This document shows, one piece after another, positions 8,370-15,280 of a stretch of DNA of 43,307 bases. The notes beneath the pieces were generated by a model. That model was not told the origin of the DNA, did not search any database, and was given only the letters and a program-made list of their open reading frames with translations. Made by a program: the position numbers and the translations under genes. Positions within the stretch are counted from its first letter, which is position 1. Every line of letters starts with the position of its first letter. The stretch spans positions 1 to 43,307 of the forward strand of contig CANQMH010000008.1 in NCBI GenBank assembly GCA_947624865.1. Reading direction: 5' to 3'. This DNA is from an uncultured Clostridia bacterium (lineage in GTDB: Bacteria > Bacillota > Clostridia > Oscillospirales > Acutalibacteraceae).

Positions 8370-8825
8370 ATGACCTTACAGCTTTTACTAAATCAAAAGA
8401 ATATAACCAAGTATAATTTGTCAAAAATAAGCGGAGTACCTAAAACTACAATTATAGATATTTGTTCAGGACAAAGCTCGATTGACCGTTGCTCTGCAAA
8501 AACCGTTTTCCAGATTGCAAAGGCGTTGGGATGCTCAATGGAGGATATTATGATGCTTGAAAAGCCAAAAAAGTACAATGCCGAGACTGGCTTACCTGAA
8601 GACAAAAGCTATTTGGAGTGTGGACTACCAGAATATTTGAAAACATCTTTAGCAAATATGAAAAAATCTTGGGCTATCGAAGATAGCGGTCAAAGAGACT
8701 ATCATTGGGATTTATATTGGGGAGAGTTAAATGCGGATATAAATTCTGCTGAGATTGATAAGAGTATATCTTCAGAACAGGCTTGGTATTTACGAGAAAA
8801 ATATTTAAGAACGGAAAAGAAATGA
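8370..8825 (+). CDS. HTH antitoxin-like regulator (HipB-type partner of a HipA-like kinase)
   Basis: A 151-aa protein. Residues about 1-60 form an XRE helix-turn-helix (LLLNQKNITKYNLSKISGVP, then KTVFQIAKALGCSMEDIM). The C-terminal part (LECGLPEYLKTSL, ELNADINSAEID, EQAWYLREKYLR) matches the layout I recall for regulators paired with HipA-like proteins in Clostridia. The start at 8370 has AAAGGAG nine bases upstream; a longer frame would include the promoter. The frame is intact but the toxin following it is truncated, so this may be an orphan antitoxin. Confidence 0.7.
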   Translation: MTLQLLLNQKNITKYNLSKISGVPKTTIIDICSGQSSIDRCSAKTVFQIAKALGCSMEDIMMLEKPKKYNAETGLPEDKSYLECGLPEYLKTSLANMKKSWAIEDSGQRDYHWDLYWGELNADINSAEIDKSISSEQAWYLREKYLRTEKK

Positions 8826-9184
8826 TTGTTGTTGCCTGCAAGGACTTTACTTCCTCGGGCATTGTTTTGCAAGATTTCGCATCATTGAAAAATACGATAA
8901 TTGATTCTGAGCATAACGGGTATGGTACAGATCTTTCAGATATACTACGTGCTATGGAAGAACAAAGAGCAATTAATCCAAGGAAGCTCAAGGAGTGGTT
9001 TTGGGACATATTTATTGTTGATGCGTTAATAGGTAATTGGGATAGACACAACGGGAACTGGAGCTTTTTGTATGAGGTAGATACGGATAGAATGAAAATA
9101 GCACCAGTATATGATTGCGGTAGTTGCTTATACCCTCAAGCTGATGACTTCGGGCAAGCTTGTCACATACCTTGTTTACATTGA
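8783..9184 (+). pseudogene. truncated HipA-like kinase toxin fragment
   Basis: Only the C-terminal kinase part is recognisable, from IVVACKDFTSSG to YDCGSCLYPQ, including the motif DALIGNWDRHNGNW that corresponds to the HipA catalytic region. The N-terminal HipA portion is missing: the antitoxin's end runs straight into the kinase middle, and an ATG at 8822 now overlaps the antitoxin TGA. The 3' end is also replaced, switching to a TnpV-like sequence near 9153. Without a glycine-rich ATP loop or intact C-terminus it is unlikely to be an active toxin. Confidence 0.7.
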
Positions 9185-9353
9185 GCAACAAACAACTGCT
9201 ATGTTTCTCCGGCTGGTAAAAGAACTCGCCGAAAAATAAAATGTAACCGAAGAACTTAAAGCAACCGACCAAATGCTGTGGGTTCAGAAGATGAACAATA
9301 TCCGAAACAGTGCAACGTAAATTGTAAATGCAGAATTGATTTTTACGGTATAA
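9153..9353 (+). pseudogene. TnpV-like transposon protein remnant
   Basis: Read in the frame starting at 9153, the translation resembles the C-terminal half of TnpV proteins of Tn4451-like elements (GKLVTYLVYIEQQ, LVKELAEK, ELKATDQMLWVQKMNNIRNS). It has in-frame stops at 9237-9239 and 9318-9320 and no start or N-terminal half. It marks the scar of another mobile element that cut into the HipA-like gene. Family assignment is from memory of the TnpV motif. Confidence 0.6.
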
Positions 9354-9437
9354 GCACCAAGGTGGCAGGGGGGGGAATCTCTGCCGCCAAAATGTTTTTG
9401 ATTGAGCGAAAAGTTTACAAATATTTTTAAAATGGTA

Positions 9438-9466
9438 TTGCTATTATTCGAGATTAAGAATATAAT
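9438..9466 (+). promoter_or_regulatory. promoter of the restriction-modification operon
   Basis: TTGCTA (9438-9443), 17-bp spacer, TATAAT (9461-9466), followed by the TCGGAGGTG ribosome site at 9481. The upstream stretch 9354-9437 holds no recognisable gene. Confidence 0.7.
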
Positions 9467-9494
9467 ATAACTATCGAATTTCGGAGGTGTAATT

Positions 9495-10565
9495 ATGGAA
9501 TTTATGTCTGCAAGAGAAGCTGCTGATAAATGGGGCATTTCGCAAAGAAGAGTTGCTGTTCTTTGTTCTGAAAACAGAATTGACAATGCAACTATGGTCG
9601 GCAATATGTGGATTATTCCTACTACTGCCGAAAAGCCTATTGATGCAAGAAGCGTTCGATATAGCAAATGTGATAGCAAAAAGGTCAAGCCGTTTTTGAA
9701 ATGGGCAGGTGGCAAAGGACAGCTTTTGTCCGAAATCGAAAAGTATTATCCTTTTGGGGATGGAAAAATTATTAAATATGCAGAGCCGTTCGTAGGCGGC
9801 GGCGCCGTACTTTTCGATATTCTGAGCAAATACGATTTGGAAGAAGTGTATATCAGCGACATTAATGCCGAACTTATCAATACATATCGCATTATTCGTG
9901 ATGATATTGATGATTTAATTAAAATACTTTACACTATGCAGAACGATTTTATTCCGTTAGATACAGATAATCGTAAAGCATACTATATGGAAAAGCGTGA
10001 GCGCTTTAACGATTTGAAAGTTAACGGGAATGAGAATATCAATATTGAAAAAGCAGCTCTAATGATTTTTCTTAACAAGACCTGTTTTAACGGTTTGTTC
10101 CGAGTCAACAAAAAGGGACTGTTTAACGTGCCTATGGGGGCTTATAAAAATCCAACGATTTGTGATGAGGAAAACCTTAGAGCTGTATCTGAAAAGCTAC
10201 AAAATGTGAGAATAGTATGCGGTGATTATAGGGAGTCCGCAGACTTCATTGATGAAAACACCTTTGTTTACTTTGATCCTCCGTACCGCCCTATTACCAA
10301 TACTGCAAGTTTTACGGCATATACGGAAAATCTGTTCAATGACGAAGAACAGATTGAACTTGCGAGATTTGTTGATGATATGCATAGAAAAGGTGCAAAG
10401 ATTGTAATTAGCAATTCCGATCCCAAGAACTCTAACACCGAAGATGACTTCTTCGATAACATTTATTCATCTCATAAAATCAAGCGTGTTGAAGCTACCC
10501 GTATGATTAACTGCAACAGCGAAGCAAGGGGTAAAATCAAGGAATTGCTTATATCGAACTTTTAA
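9495..10565 (+). CDS. dpnM: Dam-type N6-adenine DNA methyltransferase (GATC, M1 of a DpnII-like system) with N-terminal HTH
   Basis: Transfers methyl from SAM to adenine, presumably in GATC, protecting host DNA from the linked nuclease. The methylase core shows the alpha-class order: FLKWAGGKG (about residues 67-76, SAM side), AEPFVGGGAVLF, then the catalytic DPPY at Asp261. Residues 1-55 form an extra helix-turn-helix (SAREAADKWGISQRRVAVLC, then GNMWIIPTTAEKP) of the kind found in excisionase-like domains. This is absent from classical DpnM and could autoregulate the operon. Length 356 aa versus about 280 for a bare Dam core. First gene of the four-gene operon; 11 bp to the next. Confidence 0.93.
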   Translation: MEFMSAREAADKWGISQRRVAVLCSENRIDNATMVGNMWIIPTTAEKPIDARSVRYSKCDSKKVKPFLKWAGGKGQLLSEIEKYYPFGDGKIIKYAEPFVGGGAVLFDILSKYDLEEVYISDINAELINTYRIIRDDIDDLIKILYTMQNDFIPLDTDNRKAYYMEKRERFNDLKVNGNENINIEKAALMIFLNKTCFNGLFRVNKKGLFNVPMGAYKNPTICDEENLRAVSEKLQNVRIVCGDYRESADFIDENTFVYFDPPYRPITNTASFTAYTENLFNDEEQIELARFVDDMHRKGAKIVISNSDPKNSNTEDDFFDNIYSSHKIKRVEATRMINCNSEARGKIKELLISNF

Positions 10566-10576
10566 GGAGTCCATGT

Positions 10577-11113
10577 ATGGAAATTAGAAGAGGAACTCAG
10601 TTTATCGAGAATGGCACTAAACAAGCCATTGTTGAATTTGTTTTTACGGTTTACATTATCTATGTTTTTCAGGGGACTTTGTCGCAGTTTGATATTGTAA
10701 TCAAGTATAAAAAAGATGGCACACGCATTCGCACTCCGAAGCACATTCATTGGGTAGTGGATATTCTTATGAAAATGCAAGGAAATGAAATCCTTACTAA
10801 GAACTACCTACAAGCGATTCAAGAATGTTGGAATTCTTGCGTACCGCTTACAAATAATGATTACGACACCCTAAAGGTGCTAATCGAAAACGGAGAGAAT
10901 GATATTGATATTGAACAGTATTTCCCGCTAAATGCTTTTGGCGAATATGATGTTGAATTTCTGTATGTTTTGATGGAATTGTTGGCTGTCCAAGAAAAAA
11001 CAAACCGTGCAGATGCTTATATGTTCGGTAAGATTATCGAAGAACTACTGGAGACTGAAAGGGATATTTTCAAAATTATATACACAGCAGGCTTCGGTGG
11101 AAGGAGAGGTTGA
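10577..11113 (+). CDS. unknown protein encoded inside the DpnII-like operon
   Basis: 178 aa, family not recognised. It begins MEIRRGTQFIENG, has one moderately hydrophobic stretch (VEFVFTVYIIYVFQG, residues about 16-31) and an acidic C-terminal half rich in Glu and Leu. An AAGGAG site precedes the ATG and the next gene starts 1 bp after its stop, so it is translated as part of the R-M operon. Candidate roles are a control protein, a nuclease partner or a passenger; the sequence does not decide. Not part of the classical dpnM-dpnA-dpnB trio. Confidence 0.75.
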   Translation: MEIRRGTQFIENGTKQAIVEFVFTVYIIYVFQGTLSQFDIVIKYKKDGTRIRTPKHIHWVVDILMKMQGNEILTKNYLQAIQECWNSCVPLTNNDYDTLKVLIENGENDIDIEQYFPLNAFGEYDVEFLYVLMELLAVQEKTNRADAYMFGKIIEELLETERDIFKIIYTAGFGGRRG

Positions 11114-11114
11114 T

Positions 11115-11993
11115 ATGGCGAGAAGTTTTAACACATGGTTAGCCGGTTTCCGTGCCAGCATTGCGGATTATGGCTATTATATTGATTTTGATAAGGTCCA
11201 TCGCAATGTTGATGGCATCAAAGTTGAATTGAATATCCTCAATTCTCTTATTGGCTCCAAGAACATCAGGGAAGATTTCAAGGCTCTAATTAATAAATAT
11301 CCTGAAGTTTTGAAGTGCATTCCTCTGCTCTTGGCGGTAAGAGCGAATGAAATATATTGCCAGGACGAAAACGGCGGTCATCTATATCAGTTCGACTTCG
11401 GCAAGTATCCTCCGAACAGCCACATATATTACGAGCGTTATGCCTATTTTATGGAGCATACGGGTTTGTTTGATTTACTGGAAAACCACATCATCAACAA
11501 TCTTGTCGACTATGCTACCGGTGTAGAAACGGGTTTGGATTCCAATGGCCGTAAAAATCGTGGCGGTCATCTGATGGAAGATTTAGTGGAGAACTTTATT
11601 AAAAAAGCTGGATTTGTCAAAGGCAAAACCTATTTCAAGGAAATGTACATACACCAAATTACCGCAGAATGGGGTATTGACCTCTCCGCCATCTCCAATC
11701 AAGGCAAAATGGAAAAACGTTTTGATTTTGTAGTTAAAACTCCGACTATGATTTATGCCATCGAAACAAACTTCTATGGCAGTGGCGGCAGTAAGCTCAA
11801 CGAAACCGCAAGAAGCTATAAAACGCTTGCTATGGAAACAGATACTATCAACGGGTTTACCTTTGTCTGGTTTACTGACGGCAAAGGTTGGAATAGTGCT
11901 AGAAACAACCTTGAAGAAACCTTTGATGTGATGGATCATATCTACAACATCAAGGATTTGGAGGATGGCATTATCAGCGAGGTTTTCAAATAA
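11115..11993 (+). CDS. dpnB: type II restriction endonuclease, DpnII/MboI family
   Basis: Cuts unmethylated GATC by family. The start at 11115 has GGAAGGAGAGG upstream and yields 292 aa, the family's usual size. The N-terminus (FNTWLAGFRASIADYGYYID, then KVELNILNSLIGS) and the conserved GGHLMEDLVENFI block are as in DpnII. The likely nuclease core is the FDFVV to AIETNFY stretch (about residues 202-219), a PD-(D/E)xK variant with Asp and Glu placed as expected. It is flanked by two methylases and overlaps the following ATG by one base, so translation is coupled. Appears intact. Confidence 0.93.
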   Translation: MARSFNTWLAGFRASIADYGYYIDFDKVHRNVDGIKVELNILNSLIGSKNIREDFKALINKYPEVLKCIPLLLAVRANEIYCQDENGGHLYQFDFGKYPPNSHIYYERYAYFMEHTGLFDLLENHIINNLVDYATGVETGLDSNGRKNRGGHLMEDLVENFIKKAGFVKGKTYFKEMYIHQITAEWGIDLSAISNQGKMEKRFDFVVKTPTMIYAIETNFYGSGGSKLNETARSYKTLAMETDTINGFTFVWFTDGKGWNSARNNLEETFDVMDHIYNIKDLEDGIISEVFK

Positions 11994-12739
11994 TGGCAAA
12001 GAAGATTACAAAATGGGAGCCGGAAGATTTCGAACTTGAAATGACTACGCACTGGTCATTTCCCAAACGCGGCGATTGGGCTACCCATGACGCGCAATGG
12101 CGAGGGAATTGGTCGCCGTACATACCTAGAAATATAATACTTCGCTATTCGCAGGAGGGTGACTTGGTACTTGACCAGTTTGTGGGCGGCGGAACAACGC
12201 TCGTTGAGGCGAAACTGCTGAACCGTGATATAATCGGCGTTGATGTGAATGATACTGCGCTGGAAAGGTGCAGAGAGAAAATTGACTTTGAGCATTATGG
12301 TGCAAACGGCAAGGTCTATATCCACAAGGGTGATGCTCGCAATTTGGATTTTATTCCCGACAGCAGCATAGATCTCATTTGCACACATCCTCCATATGCT
12401 GATATTATTAAGTACAGTGAAGATATTGAAGCCGATTTGTCGCATTTGAAAGTTGCGGACTTCCTTGAAGAAATTAAAGCCGTTGCCGCTGAGAGCTACC
12501 GTGTGCTGAAAAAGGACAAGTTCTGTGCCGTCCTGATGGGAGATACCCGTCAAAAGGGACACATGATTCCAATGTCTTTTGAGGTTATGCATATTTTTGA
12601 GGATGCCGGCTTTAAGTTAAAAGAGTTGATTATCAAAGAGCAGCATAACTGCAAAGCAACGGGATATTGGAAAACAAACAGTGTGAAGTATAACTTCTTG
12701 CTGATTGCGCATGAGTATTTGTTTGTGTTTAGAAAATAA
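11993..12739 (+). CDS. dpnA: second DNA methyltransferase of the DpnII-like system (DpnA-like)
   Basis: 248-aa SAM-dependent methylase of the beta-like order: catalytic motif first would be expected, but here the SAM motif DQFVGGGTTLVEA precedes the catalytic HPPY (about residue 131), as in permuted N6A/N4C enzymes that modify the same site, including single-stranded DNA in the DpnA case. The ATG overlaps the nuclease stop (TAATG). The motif is HPPY rather than the common DPPY or NPPY, an allowed but less common variant. Last gene of the operon; no clear terminator follows. Confidence 0.85.
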   Translation: MAKKITKWEPEDFELEMTTHWSFPKRGDWATHDAQWRGNWSPYIPRNIILRYSQEGDLVLDQFVGGGTTLVEAKLLNRDIIGVDVNDTALERCREKIDFEHYGANGKVYIHKGDARNLDFIPDSSIDLICTHPPYADIIKYSEDIEADLSHLKVADFLEEIKAVAAESYRVLKKDKFCAVLMGDTRQKGHMIPMSFEVMHIFEDAGFKLKELIIKEQHNCKATGYWKTNSVKYNFLLIAHEYLFVFRK

Positions 12740-12841
12740 AACAGACAATTAAACATCAATATAATATGGATGAACACAAAAAGTACCGGCGTATTGAGAT
12801 AAAACCCAATAGACCATATAGAATTGGAGAGCAATATAGCA

Positions 12842-13577
12842 ATGGATAAAAAGTATACAGATTTTATGGATGAAATATCTTCCGATGAACTTTACGAAGG
12901 TCTCCTTGCGTATGGTTTCTTTGCCGAAAAACTTCCGCCTGTATTTACCGCCGTTTCTTTCTTCAAATACTGCAAGACGATATCTGAGCCGTTTGAAGCA
13001 GGCTGGAATGAGTACATAACCTTTCGAGTAATGCGAAATATCAGCATACCACGGCTTATGGGAATTCCGAATCCTTTTAAGTACCAAAGAGTGTGTTCTG
13101 AACTTAGGGATAACTGGGATAAGTTGCGCAACCACTTCCATGTGCAGACAGATGGACAGAGTTATCGTGTCAGCCGAATTCATGTTCGCAAAGAGTACGC
13201 AAAAAGCGTATCTTTGAGATGAATTATAAAAACTGGCGAGTAGACGGTAACCCGGAGTCAGATTTACTGATGCATGACAAAGGAACGAGCCGCTTCATTG
13301 TTCAGGCTGATATCTCCACATGTTTCCCCAGCATTTACACGCATTCAATACCGTGGGCTTTGGTGGGAAAGGAAATGGCAAAGCAAACAGTTCACGGTGA
13401 CACTTGGTATAACAAGATTGATCAAGCGTGTTCAGATATGCGCAATGGTGAAACGCACGGGCTTCTTATCGGGCCGCATGCTTCAAATCTGCTTTCAGAG
13501 ATTATTCTGACTGTGGTAGATAAGAAACTCTATGATAAGGGCTATCGTTATGCCAGGAACATAGATGAAGTCCTGCA
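12842..13577 (+). pseudogene. broken defence-type (Abi/RVT_1) reverse transcriptase
   Basis: Two frames together give the first ~240 aa of an Abi-like reverse transcriptase. Frame 1 (12842-13222) covers the N-terminus to HVRKEYAK. Frame 2 continues from KRIFEMNYKNW with RT motif A (FIVQADISTCFPSIYTH) and motif B (GETHGLLIGPHASNLLSE). The switch needs one extra A in the A-run at 13203-13207. The gene stops being homologous after YRYARNID, exactly where the YxDD-type catalytic Asp pair should come, and joins unrelated sequence. It is therefore dead twice over. It sits directly after the R-M operon, a typical defence-island arrangement. Confidence 0.75.
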
Positions 13578-13709
13578 ATGGTCGGCAGCGTTTCAAATAT
13601 GGCCGGCGGTAATCTTAAAATCAGATTGCTTGTTGCTACAGCATTTCCGCTGATACTGATCTTCGTGTTGCTTGTTTTGAATCGAAAGTTCAATAGGTTG
13701 AAGAAATAA
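13578..13709 (+). pseudogene. C-terminal fragment of an unidentified membrane protein
   Basis: A 43-codon open stretch encodes one transmembrane helix (VATAFPLILIFVLLVL) followed by a basic tail (NRKFNRLKK). It directly abuts the truncated reverse transcriptase and has no ribosome site, so it looks like the tail of a membrane protein joined by deletion. Parent family not identified. Confidence 0.35.
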
Positions 13710-13907
13710 GGGCAATATTTTCTTAAAGATTGGTTGTTGCATCCTATATGCCAAAATAAAACTCGTGTTAAAATACGAGAGGATACGGAAATCAAAAATT
13801 TTCCTTTTTACTGCCCAAAATGCAAGCAGGAAACTTTAGTAGATGTTAAAAATATGCAGGTATTTGTTTGCAAAAGTTTTGAAAAGCGACTTCGCCAAAC
13901 GTCCTGA
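13710..13907 (+). pseudogene. cysteine-rich KTR-type small protein, start codon missing
   Basis: In the same frame after the TAA at 13707, the translation matches the Cys-rich KTR family of small zinc-ribbon-like proteins found in Firmicutes mobile elements: HPICQNKTRVKIREDTE, then FPFYCPKCKQETLVDVK. CPKC and the single Cys of PIC fit a metal site in which the expected second Cys of the first pair has become Asn. No ATG or GTG begins the conserved part, only TTG codons at 13734 and 13737, and no ribosome site is evident, so I call it a remnant. Confidence 0.55.
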
Positions 13908-13946
13908 TTTTCTAAGCAAAATTGCTTATAATTCTTATGATGTCGG

Positions 13947-13965
13947 TGACAACACCGTGACAACA
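13947..13965 (+). repeat. paired direct repeat, candidate right-end integrase arm sites
   Basis: GTGACAACA occurs at 13947-13955 and 13957-13965, one helical turn apart. Its core TGACAACA differs by one base from the paired TGGCAACA beside guaA. A CGGTG/CACCG hairpin (13944-13957) overlaps it. It may mark the right end of the island; no convincing core-site duplication of the guaA end was found. Confidence 0.35.
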
Positions 13966-14176
13966 AAAGTTTGGATAGTCCATAATATTCAGATAATCTG
14001 AATAATTCCGATGCCCTGAGCTAAATGACACATACAAAATTGTTTAGGTCACGCTTTTTGAGAGCAAGAGGGAATAAAGTTTAATAATAAAATATGCTCA
14101 AATGATTGAATTATTTTTATTTTCAATTTTTCTTCAATTGATAATTATTATTCAATTGCAAATTTTTTAAAATTGC
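13966..14176. other. gene-free AT-rich spacer
   Basis: No supported ORF or RNA gene. It holds an AT-rich imperfect inverted repeat (CAATTGA near 14137 with TTCAATTG near 14151) and short A/T runs. This is the proposed junction between the mobile island and the exporter operon. Confidence 0.4.
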
Positions 14177-14205
14177 TTTACTTTTTTGCAGCTATTTGAT
14201 AAAAT
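14177..14205 (+). promoter_or_regulatory. promoter of the ABC exporter leader
   Basis: TTTACT (14177-14182), 17-bp spacer, TAAAAT (14200-14205). Initiation would fall near 14212, exactly where the long-range stem of the leader begins, which supports the call. Confidence 0.6.
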
Positions 14206-14211
14206 ATTTTC

Positions 14212-14350
14212 GCCACACAGTTTAATATTACTCAAAGCAGGCATACTATTGGTAAAAACGTATGCTTTGATATCATTTCCTGTTTTGGAGTGAACTGTGT
14301 GGCAACAGAAGTCAGGCTGCGTTTTTCGGTGCGTAGCTTCGGCTGCGTAC
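14212..14350 (+). promoter_or_regulatory. riboswitch-like structured leader / attenuator of the ABC exporter
   Basis: An 11-bp perfect closing stem pairs 14212-14222 (GCCACACAGTT) with 14293-14303 (AACTGTGTGGC). Inside is a hairpin: TCAAAG and CATAC, separated by a 4-nt bulge, pair with GTATGCTTTGA (14260-14270). Downstream, 14316-14322 (GCTGCGT) can pair with 14331-14337 (GCGTAGC), and the same 14331-14337 strand is needed by the terminator stem ending at 14350. The two helices exclude each other, the hallmark of an attenuator. No known riboswitch class was recognised; ligand unknown. Confidence 0.6.
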
Positions 14351-14356
14351 TTTTTT
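14329..14356 (+). terminator. intrinsic terminator just upstream of the exporter start
   Basis: GTGCGTAGC (14329-14337) pairs with GCTGCGTAC (14342-14350) around a TTCG tetraloop (two G-T pairs), followed by TTTTTT. It lies 5 bases before the AGGAGG site, so it must be bypassed for expression. Confidence 0.8.
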
Positions 14357-14375
14357 ATTATAGGAGGAAATGTTT

Positions 14376-15266
14376 ATGTATCTCGAACTAAAAGATATAC
14401 ATAAAAGTTTCGGTGAGAAACAGGTATTAAACGGTGTTTCTTTTGTTGCAGAAGGTGGAAAAGCATTTGGCCTGCTTGGTAGAAACGGAGCAGGAAAAAC
14501 CACTACTATCCGCATACTTATGGATGTTTTTCCTGCAAACAGCGGAGAAGTAACAATTGACGGTCAACCTATTGACTATACCCAAATCGGTATAGGATAT
14601 TTGCCTGAAGAAAGAGGTTTATATCAAAAAAAGAAAATTATAGATCAGCTTATTTACTTTGCAGAGCTTAAAGGAATGAAGAATACCGAAGCGGTAAAAG
14701 CGATAGATTATTGGCTTAAAAGGCTTGATATGACTGAATATCGCAATAAACGTCTTGATTCTCTTTCAAAGGGTAATCAGCAGAAAATACAATTGATTAC
14801 AGCTCTTGCTCACAACCCTGAAATTATCATACTTGATGAGCCGTTTTCAGGACTTGATCCTGTTAATGCAATGCTTCTAAAGGATGTTGTTAAAGAGGAA
14901 ATTGCAAAGGGCAAAATTGTTTTATTTTCAAGTCATCAGATGAACTATATTGAAGAATTTTGCGATAACATTGCTATTCTAAATGGCGGTAAAGTTGTAC
15001 TTCAAGGCGATTTGCAAGCTATAAAAAGGAACTATACAAGAGATAAATTGGTTGTGCGTTCCGATAATACAGCGCTGATTATTGATGAACTTGCAAGCAG
15101 CTGCGATGTGATAAATGACGGTGAACTTCTTGTCAGGCTTTCATCTCCTGAGAATAAACAGAGTATGATGCAGTCGCTGATTTCTAAGTATGACATAGAT
15201 GAAATTAAGGTGTTTGAACCGACCTTGAATGATATATTTGTTGAATATGCCGGCAATCAAGAATAG
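14376..15266 (+). CDS. ABC exporter ATP-binding protein (NatA/YhaQ type)
   Basis: Hydrolyses ATP to drive the partner ABC-2 permease; probable export of sodium, a drug or a peptide. Walker A GRNGAGKTTT, a signature-like SLSKGNQQKIQL, Walker B IIILDEPFSGLD and the H-loop SSHQM are all present. The C-terminal extension (residues about 215-296) is typical of this subfamily. I choose the ATG at 14376, 8 bases past AGGAGG, over the one at 14370, only 2 bases past. It gives 296 aa. The permease starts 14 bp downstream. Expression probably depends on the attenuator leader. Confidence 0.9.
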   Translation: MYLELKDIHKSFGEKQVLNGVSFVAEGGKAFGLLGRNGAGKTTTIRILMDVFPANSGEVTIDGQPIDYTQIGIGYLPEERGLYQKKKIIDQLIYFAELKGMKNTEAVKAIDYWLKRLDMTEYRNKRLDSLSKGNQQKIQLITALAHNPEIIILDEPFSGLDPVNAMLLKDVVKEEIAKGKIVLFSSHQMNYIEEFCDNIAILNGGKVVLQGDLQAIKRNYTRDKLVVRSDNTALIIDELASSCDVINDGELLVRLSSPENKQSMMQSLISKYDIDEIKVFEPTLNDIFVEYAGNQE

Positions 15267-15280
15267 GGGTGAACATAGAG

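Noticed and set aside
11583..12592. Long minus-strand ORFs inside the R-M operon
   Set aside because: They lie opposite clearly functional genes, have no ribosome sites and no recognisable protein features.
13200..13222. Programmed -1 frameshift in the reverse transcriptase gene
   Set aside because: No tandem slippery heptamer in the zero frame and no downstream stem seen, and the product would still lack its catalytic motif.
14062..14076. AAGAGGGAAT-like similarity to the guaA 3' end as attR
   Set aside because: Only about nine scattered matches with gaps; chance is adequate in AT-rich DNA.
14300..14307. Exact TGGCAACA octamer as a third integrase arm site
   Set aside because: Single copy, and it overlaps the closing stem of the exporter leader, which explains it better.
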